The translations under genes and the position numbers were made by a program. From IMG/VR virus record IMGVR_UViG_3300012920_000117, positions 1-35,420 of that record: 35,420 nucleotides of DNA; one strand, written 5' to 3'. Of the stretch, positions 1 through 7,990 are shown one piece after another. How positions within the stretch are numbered: the first letter of the stretch is position 1; every line of letters begins with the position of its first letter. Source of the stretch: a virus. The notes beneath the pieces were generated by a model. It was not told the DNA's origin, searched no databases, and saw only the letters and a program-made list of their open reading frames with translations.

Positions 1-675
1 GATTGTACTCGCTGCATACTTGAGTCCAGAACCTCCCCCCATTTCTTTTGTTGGTACATAAGCTCCAATGACATCGTATGTGTGATTTGTGACAATGAGC
101 GGAACATTTGCTTGTCCTAGTTTGAGTGTTAGCATTCTAAATGCTCCCTTGACCAACTGTGATTTGGTCATGTCCCTGACTTGTTTATCATCAAGGGCAT
201 CCCTGATCTCTTTCTCAGTGGAGAGCATACCCAGTGAGTCTAGCACAAACATACAGGGTTTGCGGTCTTCTGTTGGGGTCTTCAGATATATATCAATTGC
301 CTTCAGTGCTTTGGATCTGAACTCCTCAATGGTGACAACATTTACGACAACCATCCTGGTAAGGTCAATCCCTCTACTTGAGAGAAGACTCTTATTAACA
401 GCTGCTTCAGTATCAAAATATAGGCAATACCCATCAGGATTAGCGTCCAGGAAATTTTTGACAACTGCAAGCGAGAAGAAAGTTTTTCCAGTAGAAGACT
501 CCCCAGCAATGGCAGTAATCTTATTCCCAGATACACCGCCAAATATAGACCCTGAAACAAGTCCATTAAAAATGTACGAACCTGTGTCCACAAATTGTTC
601 AGTGTCGTCAATGTCTGCTGCAAGTTGGGTGTAGTCATTGCCAATCTCTTTTACAATATCTTTAAGGAAATCCAT
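1..675 (-). CDS. uvsX: UvsX RecA-like recombinase (3' part outside the window)
   Basis: UvsX forms the presynaptic filament on ssDNA for recombination-dependent replication and repair, loaded by UvsY. The reading frame starts with ATG at 675 and stays open to base 1, giving 225 residues of the N-terminal and ATPase core; the C-terminus is missing because the window ends. Walker A (GESSTGKT) is at residues 58-65 and Walker B is in the stretch [10 protein letters not shown] near residue 160, followed by a loop 1 region and a GGGSGLKY segment typical of the RecA/UvsX fold. The start codon overlaps the stop of gp43 by one base (TAATG), so translation is probably coupled. The gene belongs to the transcription unit that begins at the promoter near 3743. 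The family assignment is very secure. Confidence 0.96.
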   Translation of the reverse strand, partial: MDFLKDIVKEIGNDYTQLAADIDDTEQFVDTGSYIFNGLVSGSIFGGVSGNKITAIAGESSTGKTFFSLAVVKNFLDANPDGYCLYFDTEAAVNKSLLSSRGIDLTRMVVVNVVTIEEFRSKALKAIDIYLKTPTEDRKPCMFVLDSLGMLSTEKEIRDALDDKQVRDMTKSQLVKGAFRMLTLKLGQANVPLIVTNHTYDVIGAYVPTKEMGGGSGLKYAASTI

Positions 676-3170
676 TATCCAAAAAATAGTTCTAGGTTTA
701 CAGTTTTTTCCACATTCCAACCAATGGCATCAAGGATGACCTTAAGTGGGTCAAGGAAGGCTTTGTGGAATTGTAGGTCATAGTCAATGTACTTGTCAAC
801 ACCAATCTCCCTAGGGAAGTCGGAGATGAATGAGATAACATTCTCTCTGATTGGGTTTGCTTTCTTCAGGTAGATGAACTTAATCTTCTCACCATTATTA
901 ATATAGGAGTATTTGTTCTGTAATCCTTTCTCTTTAATGTAATGGTTGTAGAGAAGCGCACCTCTTACATGAATGGGACATCCCTTCGCATAAATTGTTG
1001 CTGAACTCTTATGTTTATTTACATCAGACACACCTCTAGGGAAGGCAATATCTTCAGGTGGCATACTATTAAACTTCTTTCTTGAATCATCAATAAATTT
1101 AATCACATCATCTTCTGTGCCATTCATCATTAGTTTAAGAGCATCCTTAATCATTGTTCTGCAAGGTGCAGGTGTAGATGATTTGACTGCCTCAATACCC
1201 ATGATCTTTAGTTTGGGTTCTGAGTATCTTACCCCTTCACTATCCCATACATTCAGGATGTATCTCTTCTTTGCTGTCCAGATACCCCTGTCTGCAATGT
1301 TCTCCCTCTTCATCTGCATCTTCTGTGAATATGCATTTACATACGATGCAAGCTCCTTGTAACTCTTCTCGATGAACGGTTCCAACTTGTCTTGGCACAC
1401 CTTGTCAAGTAACCCCACAACTGCTGCTTTGTCGCCAGACTTAGAAGCAAGAAATTTATTAACAAGAGGTCCAAGGTTAAGATAGATTGAGTCAGTGTCA
1501 GATGCGACGACATAATCTATATTCTCTGTAGTGAGTAGTTTATTTAGATACTCATTGACCTTTATTTCTATCCATCTGATAGAAACTTGACCTGAAAGAG
1601 TGATTGCTTCAGCATTTGCTAACTTATAGTACCTGAAATACTGGTTACCAATAGCACCATAGCAAGAGTTAAGAGCAATCTTTCTTGCCATCTGGAAGTT
1701 ATTGTATTTGGCAATATCCTTCTCTAGTTGTTTGGTTGGGTTCTTCTCATACTCCTGTTTTGCCTGGAGCATTTTTTTCTTGTAGATCTTACGTTCTGCA
1801 TACATCTTCTCCATCAGTTCAGGCATGAATCCTTTGATGTCCTTCCTAAACATAGCACCATTGGCACACACAGCATAGTCCTTGTACATCTCAAAGGTCA
1901 GGTCTTGACCCAGAATCCTGTCAATGGTGGCAGAGGGGTGCTTCTCCTCCATCAGGGTCTCAGGAGAGATGTTGTACTGCATCATCAGGTGAGGGTACAG
2001 GGAGTTAAGGTCAAAGGACACCACCCAGTCATAGACCCCTGGTGTGGGTTGTTTGACATAGGCTCCTTCAAACCTATCACTTTTCTCTGATGTGTCCTTC
2101 TGAGGAACCACAATGTTCCTCTTTTTGAGATAGTTATAGATGATGGTATCCCACATCCTAACCTGATACATCACATCAACATAGTTCACCTTGGCGTCAT
2201 ATGCCATGGTCAATGCCAACTCAATGAGTTTCATCTTGTCTTCCAACCTGTCAACCAGTTCCACGTCAACAATGTTGTAGTCAACAAATTTCTTCCAGTT
2301 GCCTCTGTAGAAATCTTTGAATGTATCAAACTCACTGTGGTCCAGTTTCTTCTGACCCAGTTCTACCTCAGCAATATAATCCAGTCTGTAGGACTCCTGG
2401 TTTGTATAGGTAAACTTCTTATACAGTTCCAGATAGTCAAGTGTGGTCACACCAGCAATATCAAAGACATTGAACTTTCTACCATTAATATAGAGTTCTT
2501 CCTGAGTAACCAGTCCCCATGGGGAAAGAAGTTTCATCTTCTTTGTTCCCATGATCCTATCAATCCTGCCACAGATATAAGGAATATCATACAGGCGACA
2601 GTTCCAACCAGTTACAACCTCAGGTGGATTCTTGTTCCAGTGGTAGATGAATGAGTTGAGCATGTCAATCTCATTATCATAATGATAGTAAGTTACATTG
2701 TCCTGTGTAGGTGTGTAAGGTTTCCTACCCCAGGTGGTAATTTTCTTCGTAGAATAATCCTGCATGGAGATGGTAAGCATCTCCTCTGAGCAGGATTCTG
2801 GGTCAGGGAAACCATCTTCTGCCTGAACCTCAATATCAATAGTTACAAGATTAATTTTCTTGATATCAAACTTGATCTCATCCTCAGGATATTTTTCAGA
2901 GATATATTGGAAGATAAATCTATCATTCCCATAGATCTTGAATCCATCTACATCTTCATACTTTTTGTAGAATTCTCTACAGTCTCTGATGGTGCCAGGT
3001 TTAATGGGTTCTACATTCTCCCCCTCAAGGGTTTTGTACTTTGATTCTTTATTTGACTTAACAAACAGAGTTGGTGAGAACTCCTCTTTGAACATGACTC
3101 TCTCACCATTATCAATACCACGAAACAGAATATTGTTACCAACCATCTGAATGTTAGTGTAAAACCTCAT
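675..3170 (-). CDS. 43: DNA polymerase gp43 (family B)
   Basis: This is the replicative DNA polymerase with 3'-5' proofreading, 831 residues against about 900 in T4. Exo I is DIE at residues 112-114, Exo II lies around NCRLYDIP near 190-197, and Exo III YNIVD is near 298-302. Polymerase motif A (DLNSLYP) is at 387-393, motif B (K497, NSCYG 501-505) follows, and motif C DTDS is at 558-561. The C-terminal peptide ending in LELFFG resembles the hydrophobic clamp-binding tails of T4-type polymerases; this last point is inference. The ATG at 3170 overlaps the stop of the upstream Sm-like gene (ATGA), with a GGGG Shine-Dalgarno-like run just upstream. The gene is intact: no intein, intron or frameshift is seen. 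It should work with gp45, gp44/62 and RegA, all encoded nearby. Confidence 0.98.
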   Translation of the reverse strand: MRFYTNIQMVGNNILFRGIDNGERVMFKEEFSPTLFVKSNKESKYKTLEGENVEPIKPGTIRDCREFYKKYEDVDGFKIYGNDRFIFQYISEKYPEDEIKFDIKKINLVTIDIEVQAEDGFPDPESCSEEMLTISMQDYSTKKITTWGRKPYTPTQDNVTYYHYDNEIDMLNSFIYHWNKNPPEVVTGWNCRLYDIPYICGRIDRIMGTKKMKLLSPWGLVTQEELYINGRKFNVFDIAGVTTLDYLELYKKFTYTNQESYRLDYIAEVELGQKKLDHSEFDTFKDFYRGNWKKFVDYNIVDVELVDRLEDKMKLIELALTMAYDAKVNYVDVMYQVRMWDTIIYNYLKKRNIVVPQKDTSEKSDRFEGAYVKQPTPGVYDWVVSFDLNSLYPHLMMQYNISPETLMEEKHPSATIDRILGQDLTFEMYKDYAVCANGAMFRKDIKGFMPELMEKMYAERKIYKKKMLQAKQEYEKNPTKQLEKDIAKYNNFQMARKIALNSCYGAIGNQYFRYYKLANAEAITLSGQVSIRWIEIKVNEYLNKLLTTENIDYVVASDTDSIYLNLGPLVNKFLASKSGDKAAVVGLLDKVCQDKLEPFIEKSYKELASYVNAYSQKMQMKRENIADRGIWTAKKRYILNVWDSEGVRYSEPKLKIMGIEAVKSSTPAPCRTMIKDALKLMMNGTEDDVIKFIDDSRKKFNSMPPEDIAFPRGVSDVNKHKSSATIYAKGCPIHVRGALLYNHYIKEKGLQNKYSYINNGEKIKFIYLKKANPIRENVISFISDFPREIGVDKYIDYDLQFHKAFLDPLKVILDAIGWNVEKTVNLELFFG

Positions 3171-3430
3171 TCCCCTACCAGACTTTCATACTTCTCCATT
3201 AGTTTACTATTGGGGTCTGCCAGTGTCAAGATCTTGTCAGATGAAATCATAAAAGTATTTTGACTTGTAACATCAACCAACCAAGGTTTCAATGTGCCAT
3301 CTGGATAGAATACAAATGGTTCTGTTAGTTTACAATCAGGTTCCCCCAATTCAGTTGTTACCTCTTCAATCTGAGATAACAGGATACAATCACTGGTCAG
3401 GACCAGGAGCTTCACGTTCTCTTTCTTCAT
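3167..3430 (-). CDS. Sm-like fold protein, paralogue 1 (87 aa)
   Basis: This small protein shares a pattern with three others in this window (3390-3719, 6041-6340, 19451-19840): an N-terminal beta-strand, a polar turn, a run leading to a (F/L)xPW motif (LKPW, about residues 47-50), then a hydrophobic strand containing KILTL and a final (E)xYxxL segment. Proteins of this type in cyanophages have, as I recall, been shown by crystallography to adopt an Sm-like barrel; RNA binding by this copy is not shown. It is the most divergent copy, with SDC where the others have GE/GD. It overlaps the preceding paralogue by 41 bases and gp43 by 4, and has no clear Shine-Dalgarno sequence, so translational coupling is likely. 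The function is unknown. Confidence 0.8.
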   Translation of the reverse strand: MKKENVKLLVLTSDCILLSQIEEVTTELGEPDCKLTEPFVFYPDGTLKPWLVDVTSQNTFMISSDKILTLADPNSKLMEKYESLVGE

Positions 3431-3719
3431 ACTTTGCTGTCGCTTCCAAATACATGTTTTCTAGTTGTCCAACAGGGTTAGCAATAGTAACCACCCAGTC
3501 AGATACCACAGGGATAACTTTGTCTTTTGCCAAAGGCATCCAAGGTGTCAATTGAATCTTGGCACCAATAGAGGTATCAGAGGTATTATTAGGTGTTACC
3601 AGTTGCGCTCTGCAAGGATATTTAAGGTAATATCCAACCACCTTTTCTTCTACTACCATTTCCTGGATGTCAGCAACTACATCCTCACCAGACTTCAGCA
3701 GCAATAATTGTACACTCAT
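3390..3719 (-). CDS. Sm-like fold protein, paralogue 2 (109 aa)
   Basis: First gene of the unit that continues with paralogue 1, gp43 and uvsX. The N-terminus reads LLLLKSGEDVVADI, then VVGYYLKYP, then LTPW near residues 57-60, DWVVTI near 74-79 and LENMY near 86-90. The same landmarks in the same order occur in the genes at 3167, 6041 and 19451. The predicted fold is a small beta-barrel of the Sm type; the tail of about 20 residues is charged and Pro-rich (ends PGPDQ). The ATG at 3719 has GAGGAA upstream and a near-perfect promoter (TTGACA, 17 bp, TATAAT) at 3743-3771. Its position as the leader gene of the DNA polymerase operon suggests a regulatory RNA-binding role, which is inference only. 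Confidence 0.82.
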   Translation of the reverse strand: MSVQLLLLKSGEDVVADIQEMVVEEKVVGYYLKYPCRAQLVTPNNTSDTSIGAKIQLTPWMPLAKDKVIPVVSDWVVTIANPVGQLENMYLEATAKYEEREREAPGPDQ

Positions 3720-3742
3720 TGTTTTAAAAATTCCTCAGTTAG

Positions 3743-3771
3743 ATTATAGAATAAAAAAAGAGGGGTGTCAA
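3743..3771 (-). promoter_or_regulatory. Consensus sigma70-type promoter for the Sm-like/gp43/uvsX unit
   Basis: On the minus strand TTGACA (3771-3766) is followed by a 17-base spacer and TATAAT (3748-3743), both hexamers matching the consensus exactly. The -35 hexamer lies inside the 3' arm of the hsp20 terminator stem and the terminator T-tract is the spacer. The start codon of the next gene is at 3719, with GAGGAA at 3731-3736. Confidence 0.85.
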
Positions 3772-3793
3772 CTGGATTTTGCCAGTTGCCCCC
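3753..3793 (-). terminator. Intrinsic terminator after hsp20
   Basis: Stem CAACTGG/CCAGTTG (3769-3775 with 3782-3788, six-base loop), extended by GGGG/CCCC across a three-base bulge, followed on the minus strand by seven T residues (3759-3753). This is a strong rho-independent terminator for leftward transcription ending hsp20. It overlaps the promoter at 3743-3771. Confidence 0.88.
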
Positions 3794-3817
3794 TGCGGCG
3801 ACGATATTCAGTTATAT

Positions 3818-4255
3818 TTAGAACCAGACTTTCTTAGCATGTTTTTCTGGAACTACTTTCATCAGGTCTACTGTTAGTAACCCATTCTCAAAAGTAACTG
3901 ATCTAACTTCCGTGTCATCGCTGAGTGTCCATGCTCTCTCAAAGTTTCGCTGAGCGAGACCCTGGACAACATACGTTGCTTCCTCTTCTTTATTATTCTT
4001 TTCGCCCTTGACAATGATCTTGCCATATTCTGTGTAGACATTAATCTCATCCTTTTTGAAACCAGCAAGAGCGAGTTCCAACCTTGACTCTGTATTATTA
4101 ATCTGAATCAAATTGTATGGTGGGTAATTTGTTTCCTGGAATGATGCACCAAATACATTTGACAGATACTCATCCATCCCAATTGTATTTCTAGTAACCT
4201 GATCAAGGAACTTCTCCATGTTGTAAGTTCCATAGCGTCTTAATGAACTTGACAT
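3818..4255 (-). CDS. hsp20: Small heat shock protein Hsp20 (IbpA-like)
   Basis: ATP-independent holdase chaperone of the alpha-crystallin/Hsp20 family, 145 residues, a normal length for phage and bacterial members. The N-terminal arm (about residues 1-40) is followed by the alpha-crystallin domain (about 45-140), with a LALAGFKKDEI segment, IIVKGEK strand and the diagnostic GLLTVDL motif near 125-131. The short C-terminal tail ends in KKVWF; no I-x-I motif is visible. Hsp20 is one of the recurrent cyanomyophage genes and is thought to assist protein folding under infection or heat stress. It is a single-gene transcription unit with its own candidate -10 (4313-4318), a leader hairpin, an AAAGGAG Shine-Dalgarno sequence and a strong terminator. 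Its TAA stop is part of a TAAATA motif. Confidence 0.95.
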   Translation of the reverse strand: MSSSLRRYGTYNMEKFLDQVTRNTIGMDEYLSNVFGASFQETNYPPYNLIQINNTESRLELALAGFKKDEINVYTEYGKIIVKGEKNNKEEEATYVVQGLAQRNFERAWTLSDDTEVRSVTFENGLLTVDLMKVVPEKHAKKVWF

Positions 4256-4282
4256 AATTCTCCTTTAAAAGCGAGTATAAGA

Positions 4283-4306
4283 TGTCAGACCCAAAGGCAT
4301 CTGACA
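4283..4306 (-). other. Leader hairpin at the 5' end of the hsp20 transcript
   Basis: Perfect 7-bp inverted repeat TGTCAGA/TCTGACA (4283-4289 with 4300-4306) with a 10-base loop. If transcription starts about seven bases past the -10 at 4313-4318, the hairpin sits at the extreme 5' end of the mRNA, as in 5' stabilising stem-loops; an operator is the alternative. Confidence 0.5.
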
Positions 4307-4312
4307 GTACTA

Positions 4313-4318
4313 ATTATA
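4313..4318 (-). promoter_or_regulatory. Candidate -10 element for hsp20
   Basis: TATAAT read leftward, preceded by TTG. There is no recognisable -35 at 15-19 bp, where the T-tract and stem of the regA terminator lie instead. The spacing to the hsp20 start codon (4255) leaves a leader of about 50 nt containing the hairpin at 4283-4306. Confidence 0.55.
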
Positions 4319-4324
4319 CAAGAA

Positions 4325-4361
4325 AAGGAAAAAAGTGGAAGGGTAAAAACCCTACCACTTT
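4325..4361 (-). terminator. Intrinsic terminator between regA and hsp20
   Basis: Arms 4332-4344 and 4349-4361 pair over 12 of 13 positions (AAAGTGG and AGGGT blocks with one A-A mismatch) around a four-base loop, followed leftward by TTTTTT and further T-rich sequence. It ends the long unit that finishes with regA. Confidence 0.88.
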
Positions 4362-4409
4362 GTATGGTTGTTCCGACTTTTGAAGCGACCGCACGATAGA
4401 TCGCAGTAG

Positions 4410-4415
4410 TATTTA
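4410..4415 (-). promoter_or_regulatory. TAAATA motif overlapping the regA stop codon
   Basis: The TAA stop of regA (4415-4413) is followed by ATA, forming the T4-type late core TAAATA. No protein-coding gene lies between it and the terminator at 4325-4361, so if it is active the product would be a short RNA of about 75 nt. The match could also be chance. Confidence 0.35.
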
Positions 4416-4850
4416 GGTGGTTTCCTCTACCTTACCCCTCTTACCAATGTTGTATTTCTGCTCAAGGGTCCAGTCATTTTTATCTTTGTAGGACAGAACC
4501 TTGATTTGGTTAAGGGGAGCAATGTCTAGAATGGAGTCATCACTGACAATAGTAATCAGACCCCAGTCTGCTAGAAGTCTAGTAATACGATTTCTTCTCT
4601 GAACATCATTGATGGTGAGATTTGCATACTTACCATCAAGTGCAAAGAGTTCTTTGAAATGAACAATAAAGTATTTACCTTGCTTGTGTAGAATGTGGCA
4701 AGACTGATACAGTTTCTTTTCCTTTCTAGATGCAACACCAATCCTTGTCAGTGTCTCTCTAACTTTAAGAAAATCATCAGGTTCATTTAATTTAATCTCA
4801 ACCATTTGGTCCTGAGACCAATTAACTTGAGGTTCAGTTGTTTGGGTCAT
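4413..4850 (-). CDS. regA: RegA translational repressor
   Basis: Sequence-specific RNA-binding protein that represses translation of early mRNAs, including clamp and clamp-loader genes in T4. It aligns from residue 16 with T4 RegA: DDFLKVRETLTRIG, then LYQSCHILHKQGKYFIVHFKELF, then the RNNRITRLLADWGLI-type helix region and a YNIGKRG end. At 145 residues it is longer than T4 RegA (122) because of an N-terminal extension if the ATG at 4850 is used; that ATG overlaps the gp62 stop (ATGA). The internal Met16 codon (A at 4805) would give a T4-sized protein. It is the last gene of the long unit ending at the terminator at 4325-4361. Confidence 0.96.
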   Translation of the reverse strand: MTQTTEPQVNWSQDQMVEIKLNEPDDFLKVRETLTRIGVASRKEKKLYQSCHILHKQGKYFIVHFKELFALDGKYANLTINDVQRRNRITRLLADWGLITIVSDDSILDIAPLNQIKVLSYKDKNDWTLEQKYNIGKRGKVEETT

Positions 4851-5227
4851 TTTGTTCCACCAGTGTCAAGTCTTTGTTTGATGTAATCAATTTGCTCATG
4901 AGATAGAATTTTCAGTACCTGCAATGCTTTTTCATTACTATAACCATAGTATTGTTTAACACATTCTAAGTCTGATACTTTATCTTTTCTAAGCCAAGGA
5001 GAAAATCTCTTTCTCTTTCTCAATATATTTAGATAAAAATTATATTGCATGTCCTTGTCTAAGAAATGATACTTGTTCATCTCATTGGCAAACAAGACAC
5101 AATCCATGTGACCTGATAAACATTTGTTAATAATAAAAGGAGGATACTCCCTAGAAAGAGATGCATCCTCCTCAAGAATATTCTCCTTATTAAAGTTGAT
5201 AGAGTTAAGCCAGTCCTTTAGTTCCAT
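4847..5227 (-). CDS. 62: Clamp loader small subunit gp62
   Basis: The 126-residue protein is assigned as the non-ATPase subunit of the gp44/62 clamp loader mainly from position (just upstream of regA, same operon as 44 and 45) and from cyanophage gp62 traits: a short acidic N-terminus (DWLNSINFNKENILEED), a central FANEMNKYHFLDKDMQYNFYLNIL helix region and a basic KRKRFSPWLRK segment. T4 gp62 is longer (187) and similarity by eye is low, so this rests on context and known cyanophage gene order. It overlaps the Dam methylase by 23 bases and regA by 4. Unusually, the methylase and an Sm-like gene separate it from gene 44. Confidence 0.85.
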   Translation of the reverse strand: MELKDWLNSINFNKENILEEDASLSREYPPFIINKCLSGHMDCVLFANEMNKYHFLDKDMQYNFYLNILRKRKRFSPWLRKDKVSDLECVKQYYGYSNEKALQVLKILSHEQIDYIKQRLDTGGTK

Positions 5228-6044
5228 AATTAAAAAGCAGTAGTTCCTTCCTCTTCTTTTGTTCTCTCATATACTCACCAACTGATCTCATAGTATATGT
5301 AAGATCAAACTCACTTACACCCCATCCTTTGAATCTGTCCTTGACCAGTTGAGACGAATTATAAGATATAAGTTGAGGACAATCAAACCTATCACAGTCA
5401 CTGGCAAAGGTGTCATGGCAGAACTGTTTGTGCATACTACCTCTTCTCCCATAAAGGTTTGACTTGATGTCATAGGGTGGGTCAAGGTAGGTGAAGATGG
5501 TTTTGTCATTGGTTAACAACTCCTCATAACTAAGGTTGGTAATCTTCCAGTTCTTAATTATCTTGGCATAACCTGGCAGTTTTTCAATGCCACGCATAGA
5601 GAAATTACCCTGTGATGCTGCTTTTGAGAATGAGGACGATTCTGTGAGTCCGCTAAATGAGCACTTGTTAACCACAAAGAACCTAATAGCACGGTCCAGA
5701 CTAGAAGCACTTTCATCTTTAACAACATCCTTTGACTGAAGAAATAAATCCTTTGCCTTATCAGGTGTATTGTGCTGACCTTTCAAATAGACCAATTCAT
5801 TTTTCATTTCCTCCCCATGTTTCTGGAGTTGAGTCCAGAAATTATAAAGAGGTTCATACATATCATTTACCCAAACACTAATGTCTGGATATTTCTTTGT
5901 AATATATATGGACACACTGCCACCACCAAGGAAAGGTTCACGAAATTCTTCATAATTCCCAAGATCTGGAAAGTAAGTTGCCATCTTTTTACAGGCACGT
6001 GACTTTCCACCAGGATATCTCAGGGGAGTTTTGTATGACTTCAC
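5205..6044 (-). CDS. dam: DNA adenine N6-methyltransferase, Dam/D12 class
   Basis: AdoMet-dependent N6-adenine methyltransferase, 279 residues, typical of the D12 class. Landmarks: TPLRYPGGKS at residues 6-15, AdoMet-binding motif EPFLGGGSV around 36-44, the DPPY catalytic motif at 188-191, and a C-terminal KRKELLLFNY segment. No cognate restriction endonuclease is visible nearby, so it is a solitary methylase; GATC is the likely target by family but is not proven. A role in protecting phage DNA or marking replication is inference. It lies inside the clamp-loader cluster (Sm-like upstream with an ATGA overlap, gp62 downstream with a 23-base overlap), so it is expressed with replication proteins. 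Confidence 0.93.
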   Translation of the reverse strand: MKSYKTPLRYPGGKSRACKKMATYFPDLGNYEEFREPFLGGGSVSIYITKKYPDISVWVNDMYEPLYNFWTQLQKHGEEMKNELVYLKGQHNTPDKAKDLFLQSKDVVKDESASSLDRAIRFFVVNKCSFSGLTESSSFSKAASQGNFSMRGIEKLPGYAKIIKNWKITNLSYEELLTNDKTIFTYLDPPYDIKSNLYGRRGSMHKQFCHDTFASDCDRFDCPQLISYNSSQLVKDRFKGWGVSEFDLTYTMRSVGEYMREQKKRKELLLFNYGTKGLA

Positions 6045-6340
6045 AGAATCAACTTCTTCTTGCTAGGGGTTTCAATCTTAGAAAAGATTTTGACATAGTT
6101 ATCTACAATCTCTTCTCTTGCCTCAATCTCATAGACAATGTAATCCCTTGAGACTTTGATAGTTGTATCCTCTTTAGCAAGAGTAGACCATGGTGCAAAT
6201 CCCACTTGACCCTGTGCATTGGGGAGAGCAACCAGAGGATGTTCTACCTCAATGTAATCTTCAGTTTCACTAATCAAGGTGTAGATAATTTCTTCACCTG
6301 TATTCATTCTCAGCACTTTGACATTCATTTGAATTGACAC
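6041..6340 (-). CDS. Sm-like fold protein, paralogue 3 (99 aa)
   Basis: Third copy of the family seen at 3167, 3390 and 19451. It reads VKVLRMNTGEEIIYTLI, then EVEHPLVALP, then FAPW (about residues 49-52), a RDYIVYEI strand and a DNYVKIF end. The closest landmarks are with the 3390 copy (LAK after the PW motif in both). A small beta-barrel is expected; ligand and partner are unknown. It overlaps gene 44 by 16 bases and the Dam gene by 4, so it is firmly embedded in the clamp-loader operon. A basic C-terminal tail (KKKLIL) is not shared by the other copies. Confidence 0.82.
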   Translation of the reverse strand: MSIQMNVKVLRMNTGEEIIYTLISETEDYIEVEHPLVALPNAQGQVGFAPWSTLAKEDTTIKVSRDYIVYEIEAREEIVDNYVKIFSKIETPSKKKLIL

Positions 6341-7275
6341 TCCACCATAATTTCAGTTAGACAAGCAAGCATGTTTATTTCCTGGTCAGCAACGAAAGAA
6401 GATTGGTACTGATACTTAGCAATAATAAGCACAGCAGCAGCAATCCCAGAACCTTCCAAGTGTGAATAACAAGCATCATACACACTCCTAAGAAGTACAG
6501 TAGGATCATTGTCCAGATTATCAACAACCCACTTCCTGACCTTAGGAAAGTCTTTATCTTTGAGATTTTTGTATAAATCATCTGTCTTTACATTGCTAAA
6601 TGCTGCCAGGATGCCTGTGTCAATTTTACCACTGACAGAGTATCTTTGCAACTCATTCAGTACACGTCTCCAGTCAGGGAAGTGTTTCTGGATAAGTTCT
6701 ACCAGGACCTTGTTATCATATTCAACACTTTCTGCAACCAAGATTTCTTGGATACGTTTGAAAAACTTTGCTGCCAGTTCTTGCTTGTCCTTTCCTTTGA
6801 TGGCAAAGTCAATGACTGCACATCTGGAATGGAGAGGTTGGATGATTTTGTTTTTGTAGTTGCAGGTGAAGATAAATCTGCAGTTGCCAATAAACTCCTC
6901 TGTAAACGCCCTAAGGCAGAGTTGTACATCTGGGGTTGTGTTATCAGCCTCATCAATGATGATGACTTTGTGTTTTGCTGAAGAAGATAGCGATACAGTT
7001 GAAGCGAAGTTCTTGGCATTGTTACGTACAGTGTCTAGGAAACGACCCTCATCAGAGCCATTGATAATATAATAGTCTGCACCAAGTTGCTCACATAGTG
7101 CCTTTGCAACTGTGGTCTTACCACATCCAGGAGGACCAGACAGTAATAGGTTTGGTACTTCTCCCTTACCAAGGAAGTCAATAAATGATTGCTTGGTTTT
7201 CTCAGGGAGAATACATTCTTCAATTGTCTTTGGGCGATACTTTTCAACCCAAACAAATTCATCACGAGTTGTCAT
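6325..7275 (-). CDS. 44: Clamp loader ATPase subunit gp44
   Basis: AAA+ ATPase that, with gp62, opens the gp45 ring and loads it at primer-template junctions. With the start at 7275 it has 316 residues: EKYRPKTIEECILP at 11-24, Walker A GPPGCGKT at 47-54, Walker B/DEAD at 108-111, sensor 1 FTCN near 137-140 and the RFC-type SRC motif at 150-152. I chose ATG 7275 because it aligns with the N-terminus of T4 gp44 and has AGAGG five bases upstream; the in-frame ATG at 7311 has no Shine-Dalgarno sequence and would overlap the upstream gene by 50 bases. It overlaps the upstream oxygenase by 14 bases and the downstream Sm-like gene by 16. Confidence 0.96.
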   Translation of the reverse strand: MTTRDEFVWVEKYRPKTIEECILPEKTKQSFIDFLGKGEVPNLLLSGPPGCGKTTVAKALCEQLGADYYIINGSDEGRFLDTVRNNAKNFASTVSLSSSAKHKVIIIDEADNTTPDVQLCLRAFTEEFIGNCRFIFTCNYKNKIIQPLHSRCAVIDFAIKGKDKQELAAKFFKRIQEILVAESVEYDNKVLVELIQKHFPDWRRVLNELQRYSVSGKIDTGILAAFSNVKTDDLYKNLKDKDFPKVRKWVVDNLDNDPTVLLRSVYDACYSHLEGSGIAAAVLIIAKYQYQSSFVADQEINMLACLTEIMVECQFK

Positions 7276-7990
7276 TTCTGCCTCTAACAAAAGTTTTTCT
7301 TTCCATGTCATGCATTACAGTCAGGAGAATGAAACATGGATCATCTCTTGACTCATCAAGGGACAGGTGTTCTGTCTTATTAGGGAGGAAGTGAATTGCC
7401 CTCCTAATTCCTCTGTATATTCTCCACTCATGAGGATCAGGGAACCAAGTAGAGGTCCAGAATACAGCAACATCCCTATGTCCACAAGTAACTGGATTAA
7501 CACAATGTGGGATACCTGTTCTATATGTTACACAAGATCCTGCTGGCATCTTTATAAGTTTAATGTCACCATTCAAATCAAGACATAACTCACCACCATC
7601 ATACTCATATGGTTCATTTAAAAATACAGTGGTGCTGAAATGACCAACATTTGATGCATCATGATGTACTCTATAAAAACCTCCCTCTTCTGTTCTAGTT
7701 ATTAATGGTGGTCTACTTTCATTAGGACAAACAAAATTGTTCCAATCAAAACATTTATCAGTTGCTTGGAAGATCATACTTCCTATTTCTGATTGTGCAT
7801 CATCATCTGCCTCAGGATCAAGTTGTTTATTTACTTTGAAATGGGCAACCTTTTCATCATTCAACCTTTTACCATCTTCATAGACAGACAATCCACCACC
7901 CTGCCAGGGAAGATCATCTCTATTCATAATCTCCTTTACTCTCTCAATATCTTCTGCATTTAAGAGTCTTTCAATAATTTGATAATCCAT
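7262..7990 (-). CDS. 2OG-Fe(II) oxygenase, PKHD-type hydroxylase
   Basis: 242-residue member of the 2-oxoglutarate/Fe(II)-dependent dioxygenase superfamily. The iron ligands are visible as the HxD pair H109/D111 (in YRVHHD) and the distal H162 (in GIPHCV), with R172 as a likely 2OG-binding residue; YDGGEL at 130-135 is the usual beta-strand turn of the PKHD/PiuC-like group. The substrate is unknown: proteins, free amino acids or nucleic acid are all possible. It starts with a one-base overlap (TAATG) on the upstream gene and overlaps gene 44, so it is co-expressed with replication genes. A second, unrelated oxygenase of the same superfamily is at 14952-15554. Confidence 0.9.
   Translation of the reverse strand: MDYQIIERLLNAEDIERVKEIMNRDDLPWQGGGLSVYEDGKRLNDEKVAHFKVNKQLDPEADDDAQSEIGSMIFQATDKCFDWNNFVCPNESRPPLITRTEEGGFYRVHHDASNVGHFSTTVFLNEPYEYDGGELCLDLNGDIKLIKMPAGSCVTYRTGIPHCVNPVTCGHRDVAVFWTSTWFPDPHEWRIYRGIRRAIHFLPNKTEHLSLDESRDDPCFILLTVMHDMERKTFVRGRNDNS

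Noticed and set aside
89-634. 181-codon plus-strand frame opposite uvsX
   Set aside because: The minus strand encodes UvsX with Walker motifs across the whole interval, so this is a shadow.
1728-2090. 120-codon plus-strand frame opposite gp43
   Set aside because: Lies fully inside the polymerase palm region on the other strand; no independent evidence.
7276-7311. Longer gp44 start at 7311
   Set aside because: No Shine-Dalgarno sequence, a 50-base overlap with the upstream gene, and 12 residues with no counterpart in T4 gp44.
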